The notes beneath the pieces were generated by a model. It did not search any database. It worked only from the letters and a program-made list of their open reading frames with translations, and had not been told where the DNA came from. The position numbers were made by a program, and so were the translations under genes. From assembly GCA_036365145.1 (NCBI GenBank), contig JAEOAD010000031.1:11876001-11940000 (forward strand): 64,000 bases of DNA. The letters run 5' to 3'. This document shows, in pieces, positions 55,697-64,000 of the stretch; the stretch's first letter is position 1, and each line of letters opens with the position of its first letter. The DNA comes from Orientallactaga sibirica. Its lineage: Eukaryota; Chordata; Mammalia; Rodentia; Dipodidae.

Positions 55697-55897
55697 TAAA
55701 GATTATTTAATTAATTAATTAATTTATTTGAGAGAGAGGTAGAGAGAGAAAGAGAGAGAGATTAGATGTGCCAGGGCCTCTAGCCACTGCAAATGAACTC
55801 TAGGCATCTGGCTTTATGTGGGTTTTTGGGGAATCAAATCTGGGTCTTTCAGCTTTGCAGACAAATGACTTAACCACTAAACCATCTCTCCAGTCTA
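55697..55897 (-). mobile_element. Dip SINE, internally deleted
   Basis: TTAATTAATTAATTAATTTA tail, (GA)n, GCCAGGGCCTCTAGCCACTG, then GAACTCTAGGCATCTGGCTT with about 20 bases lost between the two, and AACCACTAAACCATCTCTCCAG. Confidence 0.88.
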
Positions 55898-56004
55898 CCT
55901 GTTTATTTCTTAATTTTGATGACACCAGTGCTTTCTGCCTCTGTTTATATATTCGGACTTGATGGTTGTTACGTTCTTTTTTTTTCTTATCTTTTCTGTG
56001 TTTT

Positions 56005-56225
56005 TTTTTTTGTTTTGTTTTGAAACAGGGTCTCATGTAGCCCAGGCTGCCCTCAAACTTGCTACATAGTTGAAGATGACCTTGAACTACTGATTGTCTT
56101 GTTTCTCTCAGCTGTGTACTGAGATTATCGGGATGTACCAATGCCGGTGCTGTAGGACTGGGGATTGAACTCAGGGCTTTGTGAGTGCTTGGCAGGCACT
56201 CTGCACTGAGCCCCATTCCAAGCTC
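56005..56225 (-). mobile_element. B4 (B1 plus ID-like) SINE
   Basis: GAAACAGGGTCTCATGTAGC, CAGGCTGCCCTCAAACTTGC and ATGACCTTGAACTACTG are antisense B1-like. CTGGGGATTGAACTCAGGGC, TTGGCAGGCACTCTGCACTG and AGCCCCATTCCAAGC are the ID/tRNA-like end. The fused order fits B4. The 194-codon minus-strand frame (55800-56384) spans this and the Dip. Confidence 0.75.
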
Positions 56226-56259
56226 ATTGTTGAGTTTTTTTATTTTATCCACCAAACTG

Positions 56260-56565
56260 CTGGCAGATGTCTTTGAAAAGTATCTCAGTAAAGCCACGTG
56301 AGAGATGCTCTTAAGGGGTTCTTTGCATTGTACAAGCCTTTGTGATTGACTTCTTTCACTTGGTACAATGTTTGCAAATCCCATCTACTCCGTAGCATGT
56401 ACCAGCCCTTCCTTCCATTTGAATAACTAAATAACATGTCATTGCATGGAGGTAATGCATTGTGTTTATCCGTTCATCAGATGGTGCGCTTTTGGTTCTT
56501 CCTACTTTTGTCACTACTGTGGACATTCACCTACAGGTTTTGCTTGAACACCTAATGCTTGGGAG
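56260..56565 (-). mobile_element. Old L1 (L1M-like) 3' fragment
   Basis: TGACTTCTTTCACTTGGTAC, AATGTTTGCAAATCCCATC, GTAGCATGTACCAGCCCTTC and TTATCCGTTCATCAGATGG follow the familiar antisense L1 order. Confidence 0.65.
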
Positions 56566-56569
56566 AATG

Positions 56570-56655
56570 TATGTATTTACTCTGTTTGTGGCAGCAATTG
56601 AACACAGGGCTTTGTATATGCTGAACCACTGAGCTCTAATGTTATCCCAACTGAT
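56570..56655 (-). mobile_element. ID/B4-like SINE fragment
   Basis: GGCAGCAATTGAACACAGGG, CTTTGTATATGCTGAACCACTG and AGCTCTAATGTTATCCCAAC resemble an antisense ID-like end. Short. Confidence 0.5.
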
Positions 56656-56659
56656 GCCC

Positions 56660-57185
56660 TGAAAGCACTACACTTAATGTTCATACTCACATGTTAATGC
56701 TACTCTCACTTCTGGTTAGAGAAGCTTCTCTTTTCAGATGGCGATGACCGCTGGGATCTCCAAAAGGCAACATGTGCTGAGAAGAAGGGATGGAGGAGTG
56801 CTCAGCATTGAAACACCTCTGTCACACCCTCCAAGGCTCAGGGACCATTGAGGAAGAGGGGGCAGATAGAATGGAAGAGCCAAAGGAAGGGTATGAATTC
56901 TTACAATGCAACTGCCCAGACAGAAATTGGCCTCGATATCCACGACCTTGCAGTGCCTAGCAATACCTTCGCAAGACCCTCAAAATGGAAGAAAAAGATG
57001 ATGACATCAAATTAAAAGAGAGACTAATGGAGAGAGGGAGGGGATATGATGGAGATTGGAGTTCTAAAGTGGAATGGGGGGAGGGGAGAGAAATATCAGG
57101 TGTTTTTTTTGTAAGTATAGAAGTTGTCAATAAAAAAATGAATGGAAAAAAAGAATATCTGTAAGGAAAAGAAATAATTGCAAGA
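56660..57185 (+). mobile_element. L1 3' end, sense orientation
   Basis: Matches the reverse complement of 19940-20400: AGAAGCTTCTCTTTTCAGATG, AACTGCCCAGACAGAAATTG, GCCTAGCAATACCTTCGC and GGAGAGAGGGAGGGGATATG occur in both. It ends in an A-rich tail (57120-57235, with AACAAACAAACAAAC). 5'-truncated, about 0.5 kb, non-coding. Confidence 0.82.
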
Positions 57186-57572
57186 ACAAATAAATAAAAA
57201 TTAAAATAGAAAAACAAACAAACAAACAAAAAAGAAACTCAAGGTGTTGATGGAGGTCATTAGCGATGCACTTTTGAAAAGAAAATTTATTCCTGCTCCT
57301 CTTTGAAACTTCTGAGTCAGTTGTTTTGAGGAGCATCTTGAGACTGCAAGGCAAGCCATTCAAAATGTGTCCTCCACAGCTTCTTCCATGTGCATGCAAG
57401 GATATCCTAGAGACTGGAAAACTACACAACACAGAGAAATAAAATAGATACTGAGGTTAACTGAAGGTTGACTCTTTATTACATTTACTGTTTTTTGAAT
57501 CCATGTCACATTTTGAGCTTTTAAAAGGGAACTGGATATAAATAGACTTAGAATTATTTTTATTGGTGGGAC
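57186..57572. other. L1 A-rich tail and unannotated DNA
   Basis: The A-rich tail continues to about 57238. The remainder is not recognised. Minus-strand frames of 90-101 codons here are F/L-rich translations of the A-rich tail. Confidence 0.45.
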
Positions 57573-57573
57573 T

Positions 57574-57850
57574 TGTGATGGTTTGATTCACGTGTTCCCC
57601 ATAAACTTAGGTGTTCTGAATGGTAGGTTCCCAGCTAATGAAGATTTGGGAATTAAGGCCTCCTGTAGGCAATGTATTGTTGGGAGTGGGCTTATGGGTA
57701 TTATAGCCAGTTTACCCTTGCCAGTGTCCTGTTGTCCACCTGATGTTGGCCAGGAGGTGATGTTCACCCTCTGCTTATGCCATTGTTTTCCCTGTCATCA
57801 TGGAGCTTCCCTCTTGAGCCTGTAAGCCAAAATAAACCTTTTTTTCCTCC
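57574..57850 (+). mobile_element. URR1-type hAT element, 3'-truncated by Dip
   Basis: It starts TGTGATGGTTTGATTCACGT and continues CCCATAAACTTAGGTG, GGGAGTGGGCTTATGGG, GTTGGCCAGGAGGTGATG and CTGTAAGCCAAAATAAACC. The last 60-80 bases of the family are not found beyond the Dip at 57855. Confidence 0.72.
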
Positions 57851-57856
57851 CCCCAA

Positions 57857-58081
57857 AATATTTTACCTATTTATATTTATTTATTTGCAAACAGAAAGAG
57901 ATAGAGAGCAGAGAGACAGACAGAAAGAATGGATGTATCAGGGCCTACAGCTGTTGCAAATGAACTCTAGATGCATGTGCTACATTGTACATCTGGTTTT
58001 ATGTGATTACTGAGGAGTTGAATCTGGGTTATTAGTCTTTGCAGGCAAGTGCCTTAACCACTGAGTCACTCTCCAGTTCCC
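57857..58081 (-). mobile_element. Dip SINE
   Basis: TATTTATATTTATTTATTTG tail, AGACAGACAGAAAGAATGG, GGGCCTACAGCTGTTGCAAA, TACTGAGGAGTTGAATCTGGG and AACCACTGAGTCACTCTCCAG. Moderately diverged. Confidence 0.87.
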
Positions 58082-58084
58082 CAA

Positions 58085-59000
58085 CTGATTAATTTCAATA
58101 GCATTTTTTTAACTTACACTGTGCTCTCGATACACTGTGATAGGTCCAGTGGATGAGTGTTGGAATAGCAAATATGGTTTATGACTTCAAGGGTGGACAC
58201 TCAGTAAGCCCTAAATATTGATTGAGGCATTGGCGATCAAAGCACTGTTTAGTAAATCAGATACCAAGCCAGGTAGCCAGGTAGTTTCCTTAATAAATAC
58301 CACCTTGTTCTTCTTGCTTGGTTCTTTTTTTCCATTACCCATTATTAGAGTTTCTTTTTTTCTTTTTCAGATTTCATGTCAGGGCTAGGAAACATGTCCA
58401 TGTGAAGGTAATCAGTCACAGATGAATCCATAAATCTGTTTCTTGAGAGATTTTCTTGCCTGTGAATGACAGTCACTTCTGCCAATCCCTGTCGTCCCAT
58501 TGCTGCTTATAAAGATAGATTCTTTGTTCACATATTTCCAGTTGTTTAATTCTTTGTGTCTTCTTTTAGGAAGTAACTCTTCTTCTTTAGTAATAGTGGT
58601 ACTAGGCATAAGCATCTGGCATCCACATAAGGAAAAAGCTTCCTGTGAATGTATGACCTTTCAGAATAATGCCAGAGATCTCTACCTCTGAGCTTGTGTC
58701 TCATACACAGACCATCAGCTGGTCTAAGTTCTGGTCCATACTGCAGAGCGGAAGGAAGGACAGGATTACAGTTTCTGCTGTACATCAATTATGTATTTAG
58801 AGCTCAAACTATGAATGTGTTGATCTTTTCCCCTTCAGTGGGAAATATTTTTTTATTTCTTTCCCTACTATAAAATTCATGTGCAGAATGTTCCTGTTGG
58901 AATTGATTTTGTAATTATCCACATTTGCTTTTTGACAGAGTGTGCTGATGATCATAGATTTGTAAAACAAAAACAAGGCCTCAGAAGTTCTGAACGAAAG
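58085..59000. other. Unannotated unique AT-rich DNA
   Basis: A T/C-rich patch is at 58325-58370. No repeat, exon or RNA is recognised. Confidence 0.4.
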
Positions 59001-59002
59001 CC

Positions 59003-59165
59003 AAACATAGTGGCTCATATTTGTAATCCCAGCACTCTGGAGGCTGAGCAGAGAATTGTTCTGAGTTCGAGGTCAGCCTGGGTTACTATAGTGAGCTCCA
59101 GGCCAGTTTGAGCTATAGTATGAAAAACCCTGTCTCAAAAAGTAAAATAAAATGAAATGAAATAA
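59003..59165 (+). mobile_element. B1 SINE
   Basis: CCAAACATAGTGGCTCATAT, TGTAATCCCAGCACTCTGGAG, AGTTCGAGGTCAGCCTGGGT, TACTATAGTGAGCTCC and AACCCTGTCTCAAAAAG, with a (AAAAT/GAAAT)n tail. Confidence 0.9.
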
Positions 59166-59436
59166 AATAAAACAACAAAGAAAAAGAGGTTAAAGAGAGG
59201 TACATAATGAAGGTGTTAGGAACAGGATTTTCATAGGATTTAGATTTCCCATGTGTCTTCCCAGTTCAGAGTCCATTGAACTATGGCCCTGGGCCAAGTC
59301 TCATTGACTATCTGGCCCTTTATTTAAATATATATATTGTTAGTGTCTGGTTTTGCTCAACATTTAGAATAAGCTTCTGGCCCAGCAACACACCATCACA
59401 GCCTGTGCACTGTCATTGGTTGCCATCTTTGATTCT

Positions 59437-59607
59437 TTGTTTTTTTTCTTTTTTTTTTTTTTTTTTTTTTTTGAGGTAGGGTCTCACTCTAGCCCAGGCT
59501 GACCTGGAATTCACCATGGAGTCTCAGGGTGGCTTTGAACTCATGGTGATCCTCCTACCTCTGCCTCCCAAGTGCTGAGATTGAAGGCGTGCGCCACCAC
59601 GCCCGGC
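59437..59607 (-). mobile_element. B1 SINE, young, with perfect TSD
   Basis: A T run of about 22 at 59451-59472 leads into GAGGTAGGGTCTCACTCTAG, CAGGCTGACCTGGAATTCAC, CTCTGCCTCCCAAGTGCTGAG and GCGTGCGCCACCACGCCCGGC. The 15-mer GCCATCTTTGATTCT flanks it at 59422-59436 and 59608-59622. The CpGs in its 5' end are still intact. Confidence 0.95.
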
Positions 59608-59859
59608 GCCATCTTTGATTCTCTTTATTTGAACTACTTATCACTTCAGACCTGCTATTTAACCACTGGGATACAGGTGCCTCATTTCAGTTCATCAACT
59701 CAGTTTACATATGCAAATCACCTCCCATAATGCCTAGCAGCTAGCAGACCCTCAATTTATAATGTACTTTCTATCACTTCCTGCAAAGGAGTCTAATTTA
59801 TTCCTCCCTGAGTGAATGAATGTGCGAATGAATGAGTGAAGGCATAGTATGACAGGGTA

Positions 59860-60080
59860 ATGCAATTTATGGTCAGTCACTCTGGGTTGAAGTCACTGTT
59901 CTAACAGGTTCTGGCTGTGTGACTTTGAGGCAGATATTTAACCTTATCAAACCTCCTGTAAAACCAGAGACAATCATGGCATCTGTTTTTTAGTTCTGTT
60001 GTCACTCTTCAAAGTGACGCGTGCCAGACCTTTAGCATAGTGCTTCCCACTCAGTGTATACTAATTAAATGATAGCATGT
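59860..60080 (+). mobile_element. MIR SINE
   Basis: CACTCTGGGTTGAAGTCAC, TCTGGCTGTGTGACTTTGAGG, TATTTAACCTTATCAAACCTC and GCATAGTGCTTCCCACTCAG, TGTATACTAATTAAATG follow the full MIR order. One of the better-preserved MIRs in the window. Confidence 0.78.
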
Positions 60081-60084
60081 ATTA

Positions 60085-60650
60085 TGACTGTTATTATCAC
60101 TGGTGTTACCATGATTAAGTTCTCAAGATACAAATAATTGGTGAGAATAGAGGTGCACTCAGCTCTACTCACATGGTGGTGTTTCTGGTCTGCCAAGCCT
60201 CTACCACTAAGCTCTACCTGCCTCCACTTGTACGTTTTAAGGCACGTTTTCCTGGGGAAATAAATTCAGAAATTACCTTCCACCTGGGATGGCTAAAGAC
60301 ACTCAGAAACGAAAAGCAACAGAAAGTCCGATTTAATTTGCCCATGTCTTTCAGACCTTCTGCCTCCCTTCCTTCTTACCACTGTCTGCATTTCTGATTC
60401 TCAACCTTGGCTGCCCCCGGGTGGCTGTGGTTCTGACCACAATTCCCAGGGACTGGTATGGAAAGAGGATGTGTTCTCAAGTGAAGCTAACCAGGGGACA
60501 TTCATTCATTCATGTGTTCACTCACTCTCTGGACATCTTTTATGTATTGGGCTTAAAGATATCAGAGAACATTAATCTGTGGCCATGCCAGTGAGGCATT
60601 CATCATCTGGGACCCCAGTTCTTTAGGATCCAGTGACAAGAGTTTGGGGC
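60085..60650. other. Unannotated unique DNA
   Basis: No gene or repeat is recognised. Confidence 0.35.
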
Positions 60651-60654
60651 TGGT

Positions 60655-60815
60655 TAGCCGGGCGTGGTGGCGCATGCCTTTAATCCCAGCACTTGGGAGG
60701 CAGAGGTAGGAGGATCGGCATGAGTTCAAGGCCACCCTGAGACTACATAGTAAATTCCAGGTCAACCTGGGCTAGAGTGAGACCCTACCTTGAAACAAAA
60801 AAAAAAAAAAGAGAG
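60655..60815 (+). mobile_element. B1 SINE, well preserved
   Basis: AGCCGGGCGTGGTGGCGCAT, CTTTAATCCCAGCACTTGGG, AGGCAGAGGTAGGAGGATCG and GGGCTAGAGTGAGACCCTACC, with an A run of 14 at 60799-60812 followed by (GA)n. It keeps the CpG-rich 5' end. The GCTAGAGTGAGACCCTACC end is the dipodid-like B1 form. Confidence 0.95.
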
Positions 60816-60819
60816 AGAG

Positions 60820-62625
60820 AGCATGTTGATGAACAGGGTGCCTAAGAGGCCAGCGTACTGGGCACGGAACTGGACAGGAAAGAATATTTAGTCCTTGTGA
60901 AGTTTTTAAGTTCATGCTTGTTTCTAAACATACTACCTGGACTAGAAATCCCTTTTGCTTCAGGGATCATTCCAGAAGAGTACTAACTCAGGCTTTTATT
61001 GTTAATAGCAATAAAATGCACTGCATTCACGGGGCTGTGAGTGTGTCCCCGGTGCCTTGGCCTCCATGCCACAAACACAACACAGACACAACTATTTGTT
61101 TCCATGGAACTGACAAAAAGTATTTGGTTTATTTCTCCCAGGCCTGGGAAAGGCAAGGATGCATGGCAACCCCACAGGAAGCTCCTCCCTCACCCTTATC
61201 CAGGTGACCATAACTCATGTGCAGAACGTGACATGACCATTAATGCAGGTCCCACTGGGGTGGGTGTGCCCTGCAGCTGTGCCTTTTTTCTCAGGCATTG
61301 ACCCGGGATAGCCAAAAATAGACAGCCCAGGGACCAATGTGGGTCCAGGAAGTGGTGGCCTGTCCCAGAGGAAGAATGAGCTGCAATCCTCAAAATGACA
61401 GATGGCCCTGCAAGAGGCTGGGTGGAGATCAGGACAGTCCTGGGCTGGTGTGAGATGCCTCAGATGTCTGACCTCCAGGATGCTCGGGTTTCCTTTCCCA
61501 CTAGCCAGTCCCTCCTAGCTCCTTTCATTTGGGCATCCATCCATTCCCTTCCTATTTCTTTTGGCTAAATCTCACCTCTGAGCCTACTATTCCTGCTGAG
61601 AAAGTGCCCTGGTGCCCAATCACCAAAGGGCAGCCTTATCTCAGCCTTCGAGTCACACAGCAGTTCACTCGAGTCTTCTCCCAGCTGTCCTTGGAGTCCT
61701 TCTCATTGTGCACGATGGGCTATTTAGCCAAACCAGCCTCGTCCTGAGCACTTTCCTCAAACGGCCGTACTTTCCTGCGTCTCTCCTCTGGCTTTTTCCG
61801 TCTTGTGGAATGCTTCTCACCTGTGACATTCTGCAGGTTTTAAAGGTGCCAGCTTACACGGAAGGAGGTCATAGAAATTATCATCCAAACTGTAACCCTC
61901 TTGGAAGAAATTTCACAAGCCAGGACTGCCTTTGGCCATGATGTCATGAGGTCATGGGTCACTAGAGTGAGCCCTTCTCTGAGTCTCATAGCTCTTTCCT
62001 GGTGAAACGATGGTAGTGCAGCCTCCTCTGTCCCGGGTTCTAAACTCTGGGGACAGAGAGATGCCCGATACCTAGAAATGGTGCTCACTGGTGTTCAGTA
62101 CAGCTGCTTATTGATTGACATGATATGTCAAGCCCTGAGCTGCACATGTTGTCTGTGCCTTCATCTGGACTCCAGCAGCTCCAGTTACACACATCAGCGC
62201 AAGAAAGGGGTGTGTATGGAGCCACAGCATTCTTGGCATGCATGGCACGGGCTCTGCTTCCACCAGGAAGGGACACTGCCGACATGGGGGCCAGGGAAGG
62301 TCCACCTGTGGGTTAAACCCACTATGTATTTCTTTATATGGAAACCTAGAACATGCCCTCCTATTTTATATCAAGTTACATCAAATCACTTTACAATCAG
62401 AGCAAGGCCTTCAACTGAAGGTCACTTATCCCACAGGACTACCCAGGGAAGTGACAAGCTCACAGTGTGGCCTTCACCATGAGATGATCCCTACGAGACA
62501 TTGCTATTGGTAAGACAACTCCACATTTTCTTGAAGATACTGTTGAAGTTCTGTACGGGTTTCGAAGGTTAATCTTTCCCACAGCAATGGTTTTTAAACC
62601 CAGTTTCCTCTTTCTTTTTTTTTGT
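60820..62625. other. Unannotated unique DNA
   Basis: Somewhat GC-richer than its surroundings, with many overlapping 60-130-codon frames on both strands (for example 61612-61941 and 62078-62482). None shows a domain, signal peptide or splice context that I can defend. Confidence 0.4.
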
Positions 62626-62635
62626 ATAGAAAAGG

Positions 62636-62831
62636 ATATTTATTTATTCATTTATTTATTTAACAGAGAAAGAGAGCGAATGGGCACAGTAGAGCCTCTA
62701 GGCACTGCAAACAAACTCCAGACACATGGTCCACCTCATGCATCTGGCTTTATGTGGATACTGGGGAATTGAACCCAGGTCCTTAGGCTTTGCAGGCAAG
62801 CATCTTCAGTGCTGAACCATCTCTCCAGCCC
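62636..62831 (-). mobile_element. Dip SINE with probable TSD
   Basis: ATTTATTTATTCATTTATTT tail, ATGGGCACAGTAGAGCCTCT, GGGGAATTGAACCCAGGTCC (B-box region) and GCTGAACCATCTCTCCAGCCCC. CCCAGTTTC occurs on both sides (62600 and 62838). Confidence 0.9.
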
Positions 62832-62834
62832 CTC

Positions 62835-63680
62835 CCCCCCAGTTTCTTATTTCACTAGAGAGCCTTGGTTCAAATAAAATCTTAGGTGGATAGCCAAATG
62901 GAAAATGAACAAGGGAGCTGTTCTGGGTGAAGAGGATGGCAGGGATGAAATTCTGTGCTCTTGCCACCAGCTCCTTGCACAGAGGTTCTGAGTAAACAGC
63001 TTTAACAGCTATGCCCAGTGAGGAAGCCCCATGTTCTGGAATCACACATGATGAGGGCTGCTAATGTATGAAGCATGGATAAAGGGGGACAGGAAGACAT
63101 GCTACCTACCAGTCTTCTTCAAGGGGCTGCCTGTATTTTTCACTTGGTTGGAGCAGCAGCCAGGGCTCAGTACTATACATAACAGTGGGCACAAGACCTC
63201 TTTCAGGGGCAGCTTAATCTCACTAGCCCTAACCCAGACTTCCAGGAATTGGGGAGTCTGCCCCTTCACAGAAAGGCAGCCCTCACTTGGAACTATATAG
63301 CAACAGTAAGAATCTGGCCCCATTCAAAGTGAATTGTCCTCTCCCTGTGTTCCCTCATCTTATTTCTATTAAATTGGTGAAGGGCGTTGTCAGAAGTAAC
63401 AGTACTGAGGGATGTTCCCAAATACGCTTGACATCTGGCTGTAGTGATTGACATCTGAGTATTTGCCCCATGCCAAGGTGGTTCTCTGTGCTGTGCACAT
63501 AATCTGCCACTTCATTCCATTCCTTTAGTATCCTCATATTATCACTGACCTGGCTATTAATTTAATAACAAGACCAAGTTCATTTGCTCCACATTCTTGA
63601 AGTGTGACCCTGAACATCATGGCTCAGAAGCTTTTTTGTTTCTAGAGACCTTCTCAATGAATTTTGCTAAAAGAAAATAC
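62835..63680. other. Unannotated unique DNA
   Basis: No feature is recognised. Confidence 0.35.
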
Positions 63681-63697
63681 CTCTATTCCTTATCCTT

Positions 63698-63792
63698 TTT
63701 TAAAAAATATATTTATTTTAATTTATTTATTTGATATATAGAGAGAAAGGGGCAGATGGGGGGCACCCCAGCCTTCAGCCATTTCAAATGAA
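63698..63792 (-). mobile_element. Dip SINE, 3' fragment (first copy of a local duplication)
   Basis: TATTTATTTTAATTTATTTA, TTGATATATAGAGAGAAAGG and CCCAGCCTTCAGCCATTTC break off after AAATGAATACTCA. It is preceded by CCTCTATTCCTTATC at 63680, which recurs at 63800. Confidence 0.85.
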
Positions 63793-63817
63793 TACTCACC
63801 TCTATTCCTTATCTTTT

Positions 63818-64000
63818 TTAAAAAAGTATTTAATTTATTTATTTGATATATATAGAGAAAGAGGCAGAGGGGAGGGTACCCCAGCCTTCAGCCATTGCAA
63901 ATGAACTCCAGACTCACGCACAACCTTGTGCATTTGGCATACATGGGTCCAGGGGAATCAAACCTGGATATTTTGGCTTTGCAGGCAAGCTCCTTAACTG
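63818..64000 (-). mobile_element. Dip SINE, runs off the window edge
   Basis: AAAGTATTTAATTTATTTAT, GATATATATAGAGAAAGAGG, CCCAGCCTTCAGCCATTGC, GGGGAATCAAACCTGGATAT and GCAAGCTCCTTAACTG; the 5' end (AAGCCATCTCTCCAGCCC) lies beyond the window. The shared GATATATA in place of the usual GAGAGAGA links it to the fragment just upstream. Confidence 0.9.

Noticed and set aside
55800..56384. 194-codon minus-strand open frame, the longest in the window
   Set aside because: It spans an antisense B4/B1-like SINE, poly(T)-derived lysine runs and the 5' end of a Dip. The translation is repeat sequence, not a gene.

Overview
This is a eukaryotic, mammalian, specifically rodent genomic window. I find no supportable protein-coding gene, exon, tRNA, rRNA or CRISPR array. 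Open frames are short (longest 194 codons, made of antisense SINEs), start and stop without splice or domain context, and mostly fall in repeats. CpG is sparse and no CpG island is visible. The window is therefore intergenic or deep-intronic DNA.

The organism clue is in the SINEs. B1 and B4 copies show a rodent. The most abundant SINE is a tRNA-derived B2-superfamily element that begins like GGGCTGGAGAGATGGCTTAG, carries an A box and a GGTTCGATTCC B box, and ends in a CTCTCT stretch plus (AAAT)n. I recognise it as the Dip family of dipodoid rodents, so a jerboa-like genome (for example Jaculus) is the best guess. This rests on remembered consensus sequences, not a search.

Layout. 1-13 kb: a URR1-type hAT copy joined to a truncated Dip, unique DNA, further fossil hAT/Tigger elements, one Dip with a clear target-site duplication (TSD), and a composite of B4, (TG)n, Dip, hAT and B1. 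14-28 kb: L1 3' ends, hAT copies, MIRs, and a nested locus at 19.76-20.9 kb where an L1 split a hAT element and left a 17-bp TSD. 28-41 kb: a Tigger-like element split by a Dip, B4, B1 plus Dip, old L1, L2, and a (GGGAA)n tract growing from a B1 tail. 41-47 kb: mostly unique DNA, with a segment at 44.7-45.35 kb that looks like conserved non-coding sequence. 47-51 kb: a second copy of the window-start hAT with an 8-bp TSD, and another L1-split hAT. 52-64 kb: dense Dip, B1 and L1 fossils, a (TATC)n microsatellite, and a locally duplicated Dip end at the right edge.

Nothing here forms a pathway or operon. The value of the window is its record of nested transposition, Dip subfamily structure, non-B-DNA-prone simple repeats, and several AT-rich non-repeat blocks that could be enhancers. 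All family names come from memory of consensus sequences, and most repeat borders are good to about 10-30 bases.
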